Source: an uncultured Bacteroidaceae bacterium (GTDB lineage: Bacteria > Bacteroidota > Bacteroidia > Bacteroidales > Bacteroidaceae). Taken from it: a stretch of DNA of 52,406 nucleotides. Below are positions 40,606 through 48,675 of the stretch, piece by piece. The notes under the pieces are model-generated. The model saw nothing but the letters and a program-made list of their open reading frames with translations, was not told where the DNA came from and ran no database searches. The position numbers were made by a program, and so were the translations under genes. Position 1 is the first letter of the stretch, and each line of letters opens with the position of its first letter. Location: positions 1 through 52,406 of the forward strand of contig CAJORF010000067.1 of the NCBI GenBank assembly GCA_905236985.1. Direction: 5' to 3'.

Positions 40606-41523
40606 CTAATTTACCTGGAACTTGGTGATTCCCTTCTCAATGAAATCTACAATCTGATGAGCGGCAGCGATACCAGCATTGACATTGGCCTCAGCGGTCT
40701 GTGCACCCATCTTCTTAGGGGTGGTGAAGTAGCGGCCTTCGAACTTGGCGAAGTCGGCGTCGGCATCGGGCTTGATGTCAGTGACATACTTCAGGTCTTC
40801 ACGCTCGGCAAGTAGGGCGAGCAGTTCAGGTTCGTTAATGACCTCCTTACGAGCGGTGTTCACGAGGATGCCACCTTTCGGAAGCTTGTTGACGAGTTCG
40901 CGGTTGATGCTCTGCTTCGTCTCGGGCGTTGCAGGGATGTGCAGGCTGACAATGTCGCTCTGCTCGAACAGCTCGGCAGCAGAACCCACGGCCTTCACGC
41001 CAGCAGCCTCGATGACCTCGGCAGGGCAGTAAGCGTCATAGGCCAGCACTTCCATGTCGAAGCCCTTGGCAATGCGCGCGACGTTGCGACCCACTGCACC
41101 GAAAGCGAGGATGCCGAGACGTTTGGCCTTCAGCTCCGTGCCACTGGTTCCGTTGAAAAAGTTACGCTTAGCATAGACGAGCAAGCCGAACACCAGTTCA
41201 GCCACACTGTTGGCATTCTGACCAGGTGTGTTCATAGCCACCACTTTGTGTGCCGTAGCAGCTTCGAGGTCAATGTTGTCGTAGCCTGCGCCTGCGCGCA
41301 CAACGATCTTCAGCTGCTTGGCAGCGTCGAGCACCTCAGCATCGACCTTATCCGAACGGATAATCATCGCATCGACATCAGCGACAGCCTCCAAGAGCTG
41401 AGCCTTCTCTGTATATTTCTCGAGCAGCGCCACTTCGTAGCCAGCTGCATCAAATACTTCCTTGATGCCCTTCACGGCCACGCCGCTGAAAGGCTTCTCT
41501 GTTGCAATAAGTACTTTAGCCAT
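40606..41523 (-). CDS. serA: D-3-phosphoglycerate dehydrogenase, short type with Lys in place of catalytic His
   Basis: A 305-aa NAD-dependent dehydrogenase without C-terminal regulatory domains, catalysing the first step of serine synthesis. LGILAFGAVGRNVARIA is the nucleotide-binding loop, and SLHIPATPETK and VNTAR(KEV) follow. The usual catalytic HIGxxT motif reads TPKKMGAQT, with Lys270 or 271 where most PGDH enzymes have His. This corresponds to the 'type IIIK' group reported for Entamoeba and Bacteroidetes. The ATG at 41523 (MAKVLIATEK) is chosen; the frame extends to 41547, but those eight residues come from element E. serC lies upstream beyond element E. Confidence 0.93.
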   Translation of the reverse strand: MAKVLIATEKPFSGVAVKGIKEVFDAAGYEVALLEKYTEKAQLLEAVADVDAMIIRSDKVDAEVLDAAKQLKIVVRAGAGYDNIDLEAATAHKVVAMNTPGQNANSVAELVFGLLVYAKRNFFNGTSGTELKAKRLGILAFGAVGRNVARIAKGFDMEVLAYDAYCPAEVIEAAGVKAVGSAAELFEQSDIVSLHIPATPETKQSINRELVNKLPKGGILVNTARKEVINEPELLALLAEREDLKYVTDIKPDADADFAKFEGRYFTTPKKMGAQTAEANVNAGIAAAHQIVDFIEKGITKFQVN

Positions 41524-41533
41524 AAAAAAGACC

Positions 41534-41680
41534 AGACTCTCCCCCATTCCCTCCCTATAAGGGAGGGAGCAGAATGTTTTGCTATTGGAAGGTATGAGTC
41601 ATTATTTTGTAAATTATTAAAATCTCTTTTTGAAAGGTAATAGCTCCCCTCCCTAACGGGAGGGGTTGGGGGTGGGGCTT
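41534..41680 (-). repeat. Intercistronic inverted-repeat element, copy E
   Basis: Left arm 41534-41575 (AGACTCTCCCCC...) lies 10 bp before the serA ATG; right arm about 41636-41680 ends one base before the serC stop codon (41682-41684). The right arm carries GGTAATAGC. Same orientation as A, C and F relative to transcription. Confidence 0.9.
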
Positions 41681-41681
41681 T

Positions 41682-42749
41682 TTAGTGCATTGATTCAAAT
41701 TCCTTCATGCAAGCCACCAATGCATTCACGCCTTCGATATCCATGGCGTTGTAGCAGCTGGCACGGAAACCACCGACGTCGCGATGTCCCTTCACGCCAA
41801 CCATACCCTTGCTGGTAGCGAAAGCCATGAACTCGTCCTGCAGCTCCTGATATTCGGGTTTGAGGACGAAAGTAATGTTCATGCGTGAACGGCTGTCTTC
41901 TTCAGCTGTGCCGACGAAGAGCTTGTTGCGGTCGATCTCGCCATAGACGATATTCGCACGCTCGATAGCCAGCTTCTCCATAGCTGCTACGCCGCCTTGC
42001 TTCTTGATCCATTTGAGGTTCTGCAGTGCGCAGTAGATGGGCACAGTAGGAGGTGTGTTGAACATACTGCCCTTGCTGATATGCGTCTGATAATTGAGCA
42101 TCGTTGGGATGGGACGGCTCACCTTGCCCAGCAGGTCTTCCTTGATGATGACGAAGGTCACACCAGCCATAGAAAGGTTCTTCTGAGCACCGCCGTAGAT
42201 GAGGCCGTACTTGCTTACGTCGATGGGACGTGAGAAGATATCGGAGCTCATATCAGCTACCATAGGCACAGGACTGTCGTAGTCCTTCAGAATCTCGGTA
42301 CCGTAGATGGTGTTGTTCGTAGTGATATGGAAGTAATCGGCATCCGTAGGAATCGTGAACTCCTTGGGAATGTAGGTGAAGTTCCTGTCCTTGCTCGAAG
42401 CCACCTCGACGACCTCGCCAAAGAGTTTGGCTTCCTTCTCGGCCTTGGTGGCCCAGACGCCCGTGTTGAGGTAGGCGGCCTTCTTCTCCAAGAGGTTGTA
42501 AGGTACCATACAGAACTGCAAGCTGGCACCGCCGCCAAGGAAGATCACGCTATAGCCCTCAGGGATGTCGAGGAGCTCCTTGAACAGAGCTACTGTCTCA
42601 TCAACTACGGGTTGGAAATTCTTGGCACGATGGCTCATTTCCATGAGCGACAGGCCGCTGCCTTCGAAATCGAGGCACGCAGCTGCGGTGGCCTCCATCA
42701 CTTCGCGTGGAAGCTTGGAAGGTCCGGCATTGAAATTGTACTTCTTCAT
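41682..42749 (-). CDS. serC: Phosphoserine aminotransferase
   Basis: A 355-aa PLP enzyme converting 3-phosphohydroxypyruvate to phosphoserine. [15 protein letters not shown] at the start, [28 protein letters not shown] and [16 protein letters not shown] (about residues 187-202, Schiff-base Lys in AQKN) match SerC. Length is typical. First gene of the ser operon, with a strong promoter 50-80 bp upstream. Confidence 0.97.
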   Translation of the reverse strand: MKKYNFNAGPSKLPREVMEATAAACLDFEGSGLSLMEMSHRAKNFQPVVDETVALFKELLDIPEGYSVIFLGGGASLQFCMVPYNLLEKKAAYLNTGVWATKAEKEAKLFGEVVEVASSKDRNFTYIPKEFTIPTDADYFHITTNNTIYGTEILKDYDSPVPMVADMSSDIFSRPIDVSKYGLIYGGAQKNLSMAGVTFVIIKEDLLGKVSRPIPTMLNYQTHISKGSMFNTPPTVPIYCALQNLKWIKKQGGVAAMEKLAIERANIVYGEIDRNKLFVGTAEEDSRSRMNITFVLKPEYQELQDEFMAFATSKGMVGVKGHRDVGGFRASCYNAMDIEGVNALVACMKEFESMH

Positions 42750-42798
42750 AAGACTTTATTAAAGTTAATGGATAAATGTTGTCTTCTATTTCTTTGCG

Positions 42799-42830
42799 CA
42801 AAAATACGCCTTTTCTGTCATTCCACCAAA
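42799..42830 (-). promoter_or_regulatory. Promoter of the ser operon
   Basis: Minus strand TTTG (42830-42827), 20-bp spacer, TATTTTTG (42806-42799); 5' leader about 43 nt. Confidence 0.78.
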
Positions 42831-42846
42831 TAAAAAGCGCAGAAAA

Positions 42847-42911
42847 CGTTTTTATGTCCTTAGAAAAGGCTTTTTACACGCGCGCAATCCTTCTTTATAA
42901 ACATAAAAACG
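42847..42911. repeat. Inverted repeat between iorB and serC
   Basis: CGTTTTTATGT (42847-42857) and ACATAAAAACG (42901-42911) are perfect 11-bp inverted repeats 43 bp apart. They lie in the AT-rich gap after iorB and before the ser promoter. Could be part of a terminator or a regulator site. Confidence 0.55.
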
Positions 42912-42935
42912 CCTTCTTTTGCCTTTTTTGTGGTT

Positions 42936-43511
42936 TTATTGTCGCCGCGCATCCCGTCCAATGGCCAGTGCCTTGACGTTCGCTTCGACAATTTCCGTAC
43001 CCTTACGTGCAAAGACACGCCTTACAGCAGCTTCGAGTTTATCGTAGTCGATACCGATAGCGTGCTGAGCGGCACCAAGCAGTATCACATTGGAAGAACG
43101 GGGTATGCCATTGTCCTTAGAAAGACGTTCGATGTCGATACTAACAACATGAGATAGCGTAGAAAGAGCATCGTTAACATCTTTCTGATCAGGATAATTA
43201 GGAATATTGACAAAAGGAACACTCGAAGTAATCACCCAACCTTCTGGAGACAGATAAGGCAGGTAGCGCAACGCCTCCATCGGTTCCATGGAAATAATGA
43301 CATCTGCACCGCCTTTAGGGATGAGATCGCTGGCAATGGGATCGCTGCTGATGCGAAGATTCGACTGCACATCACCTCCACGCTGGCTCATGCCATGTAC
43401 CTCAGCCTGTTTGATATAGAGGTTCTCGTTCATGGCGGCTTCGCCAATGATCGTGGCTATGGAGAGAATGCCTTGTCCTCCTACGCCACAGAGTATGATA
43501 TCTACTTTCAT
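42936..43511 (-). CDS. iorB: Indolepyruvate oxidoreductase beta subunit
   Basis: A 191-aa subunit of the ferredoxin-dependent indolepyruvate (aryl-pyruvate) oxidoreductase. MKVDIILCGVGGQGILSIATI (split) is the classical KGOR/IOR gamma-type start, followed by GMSQRGGDVQSNLRIS, SMEPMEALRYLPYL and VILLGAAQHAIGIDY. It pairs with IorA, 17 bp upstream on the same strand. With the aminotransferase and PaaK, the route from aromatic amino acid to aryl-acetyl-CoA is complete in this window. Confidence 0.93.
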   Translation of the reverse strand: MKVDIILCGVGGQGILSIATIIGEAAMNENLYIKQAEVHGMSQRGGDVQSNLRISSDPIASDLIPKGGADVIISMEPMEALRYLPYLSPEGWVITSSVPFVNIPNYPDQKDVNDALSTLSHVVSIDIERLSKDNGIPRSSNVILLGAAQHAIGIDYDKLEAAVRRVFARKGTEIVEANVKALAIGRDARRQ

Positions 43512-43528
43512 TTCCGATACGAGATTGT

Positions 43529-45124
43529 TTACGATTTACGATTCTCTTTTGCTTTCCTCTTGAAGGTCTGAATACACTCACGACGAGGGATGATCACGCT
43601 GACGCCATGGTAATTGATCTCCTCGCGAATGATATTGGTGATCTCTGGCATATTCTTCGGCAGTGGTACAACAACTCGCACATGTTCAGGTGCTACGCCC
43701 AAGCCGAGACAGATGGCTTCGAATTTGTTCGTTCCAGCCGAATCCTGTCCGCCTGTCATCGCCGTGGTGAGGTTGTCGGAGATGATGACGGTGATGTCCG
43801 CATTCTCATTGACGGCATCCAAGAGACCTGTCATGCCAGAATGTGTGAAGGTGGAATCGCCGATGACAGCCACAGAAGGCCACTGACCCGCGTCTGCTGC
43901 GCCCTTGGCCATCGTGATTGATGCTCCCATATCAACACATGAATGAATGGCTCTGTAGGGAGGCAGGAAGCCAAGCGTATAGCAGCCAATATCGCCGAAG
44001 ACACGTGCGTTGTCATATTCTTCCAACACTTGGTTCAAGGCGGTATATACATCGCGATGACCACAACCTTGACAGAGGGCTGGCGGACGTGGAACGACAA
44101 TACTTGGTATGCCTGAATGAGTAGATTTTGGCATACCAAGTGAGTCTGATACGCAGTCTGGAGTAAGTTCACCCGTTCGGGGGAGCTCGCCCGTGAGGCG
44201 TCCAAGGATAGTCGCACTCTCATATACGCCGCGCACCTGTTCCTCGATGAACGGCTGGCCTTCTTCTACGACGAGTACGCGCTCACACTCTTCCATCAAA
44301 CGTCTGACGAAGCGCCGAGGCAGAGGGTACTGCGAAACCTTCAGCAGGGGGAAGGGACAACCGTCAGGAAAGTTCTCGCGGACATAGTTGTATGCGATGC
44401 CACTGGCGATGATTCCCAGCGTCTTGTCGTGACCCTCAAAATAGACATTATAAGCTGAGTTGGCCGCATCTTCCTCCAACTGCTCTTGCTGAGCCACAAC
44501 CTTGTCATTCCTACGGCGAGCGTTGGCAGGCAGAAGAACCCAGTTGGCAGCTACCGCATTGTAATTGAGTTCATTCTCCTGTCTTGGTACATCTTTCACT
44601 TCAACCACTGCACGCGAGTGAGCCATACGGGTCGTGACACGCATGAGAACGGGCAGACATTGTTGTTCGGAATAGTCGAAAGCCGCTGCCATCATTTCGT
44701 AAGCCTCCTGTTGCGAGGAAGGTTCAAAGGTCGGTATCAAGGCAAACTTACCATAGAAACGGGAGTCCTGCTCGTCCTGGCTGGAGTGCATCGAGGGATC
44801 GTCTGCCACAACCACCACAAGGCCGCCGTTGACACCCGTCATGCCGCTGTTGACAAAGGGGTCAGCACAGACATTTAACCCCACATGTTTCATACAGACC
44901 ATCGCTCGCTTACCCATGAATGACATACCAAGCGCGGCTTCCATTGCCGTCTTCTCGTTGGTACACCATCGGCTGTGAATATCACGTTCGCGAGCTATCG
45001 GGCTACCTTGGATGTACTCTGTGATTTCGGTCGAAGGCGTGCCTGGATAGGCATAGACGCCAGATAATCCGGCATCTATAGCTCCCTGGGCAATGGCTTC
45101 ATCGCCTAAAAGTAATTTCTTCAT
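43529..45124 (-). CDS. iorA: Indolepyruvate oxidoreductase alpha subunit, no ferredoxin domain
   Basis: A 531-aa thiamine-diphosphate subunit. The N-terminal pyrimidine-binding half has YAYPGTPSTEITEYIQ and TNEKTAMEAALGMSFMGKRA (both parts). PPALCQGCGHRD (about 343-354) and a TPP-binding GDIGCYTLGFLPP...VIGDSTFTHSG...DNLTTAMTGGQD follow. It ends at IPRRECIQTFKRKAKENRK, whereas many archaeal IorA proteins carry two [4Fe-4S] motifs at the end; none are present here, so electrons must leave by another carrier. A 12-bp inverted repeat lies in the coding sequence at 44102-44141. In an operon with an amidase upstream and iorB downstream. Confidence 0.9.
   Translation of the reverse strand: MKKLLLGDEAIAQGAIDAGLSGVYAYPGTPSTEITEYIQGSPIARERDIHSRWCTNEKTAMEAALGMSFMGKRAMVCMKHVGLNVCADPFVNSGMTGVNGGLVVVVADDPSMHSSQDEQDSRFYGKFALIPTFEPSSQQEAYEMMAAAFDYSEQQCLPVLMRVTTRMAHSRAVVEVKDVPRQENELNYNAVAANWVLLPANARRRNDKVVAQQEQLEEDAANSAYNVYFEGHDKTLGIIASGIAYNYVRENFPDGCPFPLLKVSQYPLPRRFVRRLMEECERVLVVEEGQPFIEEQVRGVYESATILGRLTGELPRTGELTPDCVSDSLGMPKSTHSGIPSIVVPRPPALCQGCGHRDVYTALNQVLEEYDNARVFGDIGCYTLGFLPPYRAIHSCVDMGASITMAKGAADAGQWPSVAVIGDSTFTHSGMTGLLDAVNENADITVIISDNLTTAMTGGQDSAGTNKFEAICLGLGVAPEHVRVVVPLPKNMPEITNIIREEINYHGVSVIIPRRECIQTFKRKAKENRKS
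44102..44141. repeat. 12-bp perfect inverted repeat inside iorA
   Basis: ACTTGGTATGCC (44102-44113) and GGCATACCAAGT (44130-44141) separated by 16 bp. The coded peptide is around DSLGMPKSTHSGIPSIV, between the two catalytic halves where IorA proteins usually have a loop. It looks like a small palindromic insertion kept in frame. Confidence 0.6.
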
Positions 45125-45150
45125 ATTCGATTAAATAGAATCTATTTCCA

Positions 45151-45921
45151 TTATTTATCTTTCTTCAGGATCTCAAAGGGGTCGGCATCTGCGAGCACAG
45201 GGAACTTCGCACTATAGTGATCTAAGAACTCCAGATCAATGATGCCTTGTGCTCCCCACTCCGTTTTGTCCGGACAGTCAGCCATAGTGTCTCCGTAGGG
45301 ATGAATGATGGCCGAACGACCATAGTACTCACATTTCTGATCTGTTCCGATACGGTTACAAGCCGCCACATAACATTGATTTTCAATAGCACGTGCCCGA
45401 ATCAACGTGCGCCAAGCGGTGTCACGACTGATGGGGAAGTTGGCACTGAAGAGGATGCAGTCATAGTCCCCACGGTTGCGTGACCACAGCGGATAGCGTA
45501 GGTCATAGCAGACTTGCAAGAGAAAACGCACGCCTCGGTATTTCACAACAACGCGTTTGTCACCAGCTGTATAATTCTCAGCCTCACCACCGTAAGCAAA
45601 GAGGTGACGTTTGTCGTAAGTGGTGACCTTCCCGTCTGGTTCGACAAAATGAAGGCGGTTGTAATTTTTGCCCTGATCCTCAGTAGCTATGCTTCCCACG
45701 ACAGCTGCGTCAAGCTGACGAGCCTTATCCTTCATCCAATTCAGTATACGTGGTTGTGCATCCACAATGTCGGCGGCAATGTTATTGAGTCCCGTTGCAA
45801 ACATCTCAGGCAGGAGCAGTAGATCTGTAGGGGGTAGCGTGGCGATGAGTCCGTCGAGGTGGGCGAGATTTTTATCCACGCGACACCAGTCAATGTCGTG
45901 TTGTAGAATTGTAACTTTCAT
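45151..45921 (-). CDS. Carbon-nitrogen hydrolase, omega-amidase-like
   Basis: A 256-aa nitrilase-superfamily enzyme. The catalytic triad is visible: LLLPEMF (Glu about 45), YDKRHLF (Lys about 110) and VCYDLRYPLW (Cys about 144). Start MKVTILQHDIDWCRVD at 45921; a longer frame to 45948 is less natural. The closest family is YafV/omega-amidase, which hydrolyses alpha-ketoglutaramate and alpha-ketosuccinamate. Next to iorA, it may remove the omega-amide of products of glutamine-linked transaminations, but this is inference. Second gene of the minus-strand unit. Confidence 0.9.
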   Translation of the reverse strand: MKVTILQHDIDWCRVDKNLAHLDGLIATLPPTDLLLLPEMFATGLNNIAADIVDAQPRILNWMKDKARQLDAAVVGSIATEDQGKNYNRLHFVEPDGKVTTYDKRHLFAYGGEAENYTAGDKRVVVKYRGVRFLLQVCYDLRYPLWSRNRGDYDCILFSANFPISRDTAWRTLIRARAIENQCYVAACNRIGTDQKCEYYGRSAIIHPYGDTMADCPDKTEWGAQGIIDLEFLDHYSAKFPVLADADPFEILKKDK

Positions 45922-45956
45922 ATATTCAATATCTTTTATCAATACCAATTAGTCAT

Positions 45957-46706
45957 CTATCGCTCATTTTTATCTTCTTCTTTCATATGATGTATCTTCT
46001 CGGCTATGCGGTCACTCCAGGACTTCCAGTAGTCCAAAAGCGCATCACGGATCTGATTGATGTCAGCGTCAGAGAAGGACAGGCGGAGGCTCTCGACATA
46101 TTCGTAAACAGCCGTGTTGACATCCACAATTTGCTCCTGTAGCTGGGGCGAATGATACAACCAACGGCTGAGCGTATCCAAATGGCGGTCGATGCCCTCG
46201 CGTCGTATGCGTTGGTCGATGGTGCGCCGCCCTTCTTGTACAGCCCGATCCACTTCGGTCATGGGCTCAGGAGCCGGACGTCGGGGGCGTCGCCGCACAG
46301 TGTCTGCCTGCACACGCGCGCTGTGGATCTGTCCCATGAGATCACTGACCACTTGTTCCATCTCATGCAACGCATGTTCCAGGGAATCAATGACTTGTTC
46401 CGTACGCGAAGGACCTTCTGCCATCGCAGCCGCACTGTCTGAAGGTGCATCCTTGGCAGCCTTGAGCAAAGGCGTGCCAGAAGGATAAAGCGGAGCGGGA
46501 GGGGCTTGCGTGAATGCTGTGGCGGGAGACCTCTGCTGCGCCTCTGATGAGTCCCGGTCGGATGACTTGGCAACCAACACGACATCACGTGTCGGGAGCG
46601 GGGCAGATTGACGGGTGTTGCGACCCTTGAGCAAGTATGCCTCGCCTACCATCAGGAGTGCCGTCACAGGCAACATCCACGCCCATTTCCGGAGACCCTT
46701 CATCAT
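45957..46706 (-). CDS. Membrane-anchored protein of unknown function
   Basis: A 249-aa protein with a single N-terminal transmembrane segment (WAWMLPVTALLMVGEAYLL, about 8-26), a low-complexity Pro/Ala/Ser-rich region (about 30-95), a predicted coiled coil (EQVIDSLEHALHEMEQVVSDLMGQIHSARV, about 103-132 split here), and a basic helical C-terminus. No domain is recognised. It begins a minus-strand operon with the amidase and iorAB. A TAACTTTG box lies 32 bp upstream. Confidence 0.7.
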   Translation of the reverse strand: MMKGLRKWAWMLPVTALLMVGEAYLLKGRNTRQSAPLPTRDVVLVAKSSDRDSSEAQQRSPATAFTQAPPAPLYPSGTPLLKAAKDAPSDSAAAMAEGPSRTEQVIDSLEHALHEMEQVVSDLMGQIHSARVQADTVRRRPRRPAPEPMTEVDRAVQEGRRTIDQRIRREGIDRHLDTLSRWLYHSPQLQEQIVDVNTAVYEYVESLRLSFSDADINQIRDALLDYWKSWSDRIAEKIHHMKEEDKNER

Positions 46707-46737
46707 GGTTCGAAGATACTTATCCTGTTTGACGGCG

Positions 46738-46745
46738 CAAAGTTA
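46738..46745 (-). promoter_or_regulatory. -7 box for the unknown/amidase/iorAB unit
   Basis: TAACTTTG on the minus strand. Divergent with the LRR gene promoter. Confidence 0.5.
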
Positions 46746-46873
46746 ATAATAATATTAGAGTTTTATGGTTTACACAGAACGAAAAATCCCTTTTCAGCGT
46801 AAAAAATATCATAAATAACGAACTCTACGTATATTTTACCAACTCAAAACAGTCCGAAAACGAAACTTTTTCA

Positions 46874-46881
46874 TACCTTTG
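46874..46881 (+). promoter_or_regulatory. -7 box for the LRR protein gene
   Basis: TACCTTTG only 9 bp before the ATG, so the mRNA may be nearly leaderless or the start may lie downstream. Confidence 0.45.
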
Positions 46882-46889
46882 TACCGAAA

Positions 46890-47696
46890 ATGCAACGAAA
46901 ACTGACCCTCATACTCCTGCTCACAGGTCTCTGCTGCTACACCCTTGCCCACGTAGAGACGATTCCCTTTGCTGACATGACGGCCAAGCGCATCTGCGTG
47001 GAACTTTGGGACACGGATGGCGATGGCGAAATCAGTTTTGAGGAAGCCCGTGGCGTGACTGACCTGGCTGGTGCGTTCTGTCTCCGTCTGCTCAATAGTC
47101 CCTCGACATTCAGCGAGTTGCAATACTTCACATCGCTGCGCGAGATCAGTCCGCGCGCCTTCACCGACTGCTACCACCTGCGCTCCATCGCTCTACCCTC
47201 TTCCGTTCAGTTCATCCATGAGCATGCTTTCTCCTCTTGTGTCCAACTGGAGGAAGTGCAGATTCCCACTTCTGTCCAGCGTCTTGGTCAGAGTTGCTTC
47301 TTCCGTTGCACCAGCCTACAGGAAATCCTTGTGCCCCCCTCCGTACGTGACTCCATCCCCTACCAAGCTTTCGCCTACTGCTCTGAACTGCAACGAGCTA
47401 CCATTGAGGCCAATATCCGCATCATCGGAGTCCGCGCTTTCCATGAGTGCTCACGTTTGCTCACCATTACGCTCCCCTTCACCACGACCAAGGTTTGTAA
47501 CGACGCTTTTACCGGCTGTCCCGAGATACGTCAGATTTTTTGCCGCGCCACGACTCCCCCTGAGTACGACGGCAATGTCTTCGATCCTCGCGTGCTGTCT
47601 AACGCCGTCCTTTTTGTGCCTGAAGGCTGTGCAGAAGCTTACCGACAGGCGAACGGCTGGAGCAGCTTCAAGTTCATCACAGAGACCTTTGAATAG
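46890..47696 (+). CDS. Secreted BspA-like leucine-rich repeat protein with one EF-hand
   Basis: A 268-aa secreted protein. Signal peptide MQRKLTLILLLTGLCCYTLA. A full EF-hand loop DTDGDGEISFEE (residues 41-52; ligands at 41, 43, 45, 47 and Glu52) suggests calcium binding. Then about five LRR_5 (BspA-type) repeats of about 22-24 residues, recognised by IALPSSVQFIHEHAFSSCVQ and similar units (each part). The C-terminus ends YRQANGWSSFKFI, the usual end of BspA repeats. Role: adhesion or protein interaction at the cell surface. No T9SS-type C-terminal domain is visible. Confidence 0.86.
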   Translation: MQRKLTLILLLTGLCCYTLAHVETIPFADMTAKRICVELWDTDGDGEISFEEARGVTDLAGAFCLRLLNSPSTFSELQYFTSLREISPRAFTDCYHLRSIALPSSVQFIHEHAFSSCVQLEEVQIPTSVQRLGQSCFFRCTSLQEILVPPSVRDSIPYQAFAYCSELQRATIEANIRIIGVRAFHECSRLLTITLPFTTTKVCNDAFTGCPEIRQIFCRATTPPEYDGNVFDPRVLSNAVLFVPEGCAEAYRQANGWSSFKFITETFE

Positions 47697-47756
47697 CACA
47701 AATAACAGCGTCGCACTGTCATTCTTGCCATTATGATGCAGAAAAGTACACATTTA

Positions 47757-47788
47757 CTTGCATAGTTATCACATAATACGTAACTTTG
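47757..47788 (+). promoter_or_regulatory. Promoter of the his operon
   Basis: CTTG (47757-47760, weak match to TTTG), 20-bp spacer, TAACTTTG (47781-47788). It precedes hisG by 30 bp, too short for a transcription attenuator. Confidence 0.6.
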
Positions 47789-47818
47789 CACTCAATTTGA
47801 AACGAACATCTTTCAATC

Positions 47819-48670
47819 ATGATACGAATAGCTGTACAATCCAAGGGCCGTCTTTATGAAGATACGATGGCTCTGCTCGCCGAGGCGGGCATCAAAATAC
47901 CACAGAGCAAACGCACATTGCTCGTCGAGTCACCCAACTTCCCCATCGAGATCCTCTATCTGCGCGACGATGATATCCCGCAATCCGTGGCCAGCGGAGT
48001 CGCCGACCTTGGTATCGTAGGCGAGAACGAGTTTGTGGAACGCGCTGAGGATGCCGACATCGTGCGTCGACTCGGTTTCAGCAAATGCCGCCTGTCGCTC
48101 GCCATTCCCAAAGGCTACGACTACATGGGTGTCGAGTGGTTCGAAGGCAAAAAGATTGCCACGAGCTACCCCAACATCCTTCGCGCATACCTTAATAATA
48201 AAGGTGTACAGGCCAAGATTCACGTCATCACGGGTAGCGTGGAGATCTCCCCGGGCATCGGGCTGGCTGATGCCATCTTCGACATCGTATCCTCCGGCGG
48301 CACCCTTGTGAGCAACAACCTGCGTGAGGTGGAAGTGGTGATGAAGAGCGAGGCGCTGCTTATTGCCAACAAGGATCTCGACGAAGAGAAACGCGCCATT
48401 CTCGACGACCTTCTCTTCCGCATCGAAGCCGTCAAAGCTGCTGAGGATAAGAAATATGTGCTGATGAACGTGCCGAGCGCACGCTTGGACGAGGTCATCG
48501 CGGTACTACCAGGAGCTAAGAGCCCTACGGTCATGCCACTGGCCACGCCTGGATGGAACAGCGTCCACACAGTCATCGACGAGAAACGCTTCTGGGAAGT
48601 CATCTCACAGCTCAAAGCCCTTGGCGCACAAGGCATTCTCGTCATCCCTATTGAGAAAATGATTCTGTAA
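47819..48670 (+). CDS. hisG: ATP phosphoribosyltransferase, long form
   Basis: A 283-aa enzyme for the first step of histidine synthesis, joining ATP and PRPP. MIRIAVQSKGRLYEDTMALL at the start, VADLGIVGEN and GSVEISPGIGLADAIFDIVSSG (parts) are the nucleotide-binding motifs. The extra ~70 residues at the C-terminus (from about 210) form the regulatory domain that binds histidine in the long HisG form, so no HisZ is needed. First gene of the operon; hisD starts 5 bp after its stop. Confidence 0.97.
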   Translation: MIRIAVQSKGRLYEDTMALLAEAGIKIPQSKRTLLVESPNFPIEILYLRDDDIPQSVASGVADLGIVGENEFVERAEDADIVRRLGFSKCRLSLAIPKGYDYMGVEWFEGKKIATSYPNILRAYLNNKGVQAKIHVITGSVEISPGIGLADAIFDIVSSGGTLVSNNLREVEVVMKSEALLIANKDLDEEKRAILDDLLFRIEAVKAAEDKKYVLMNVPSARLDEVIAVLPGAKSPTVMPLATPGWNSVHTVIDEKRFWEVISQLKALGAQGILVIPIEKMIL

Positions 48671-48675
48671 AAGAC

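Noticed and set aside
41524-41547. Eight extra residues at the serA start
   Set aside because: They derive from element E; MAKVLIA is the natural start.
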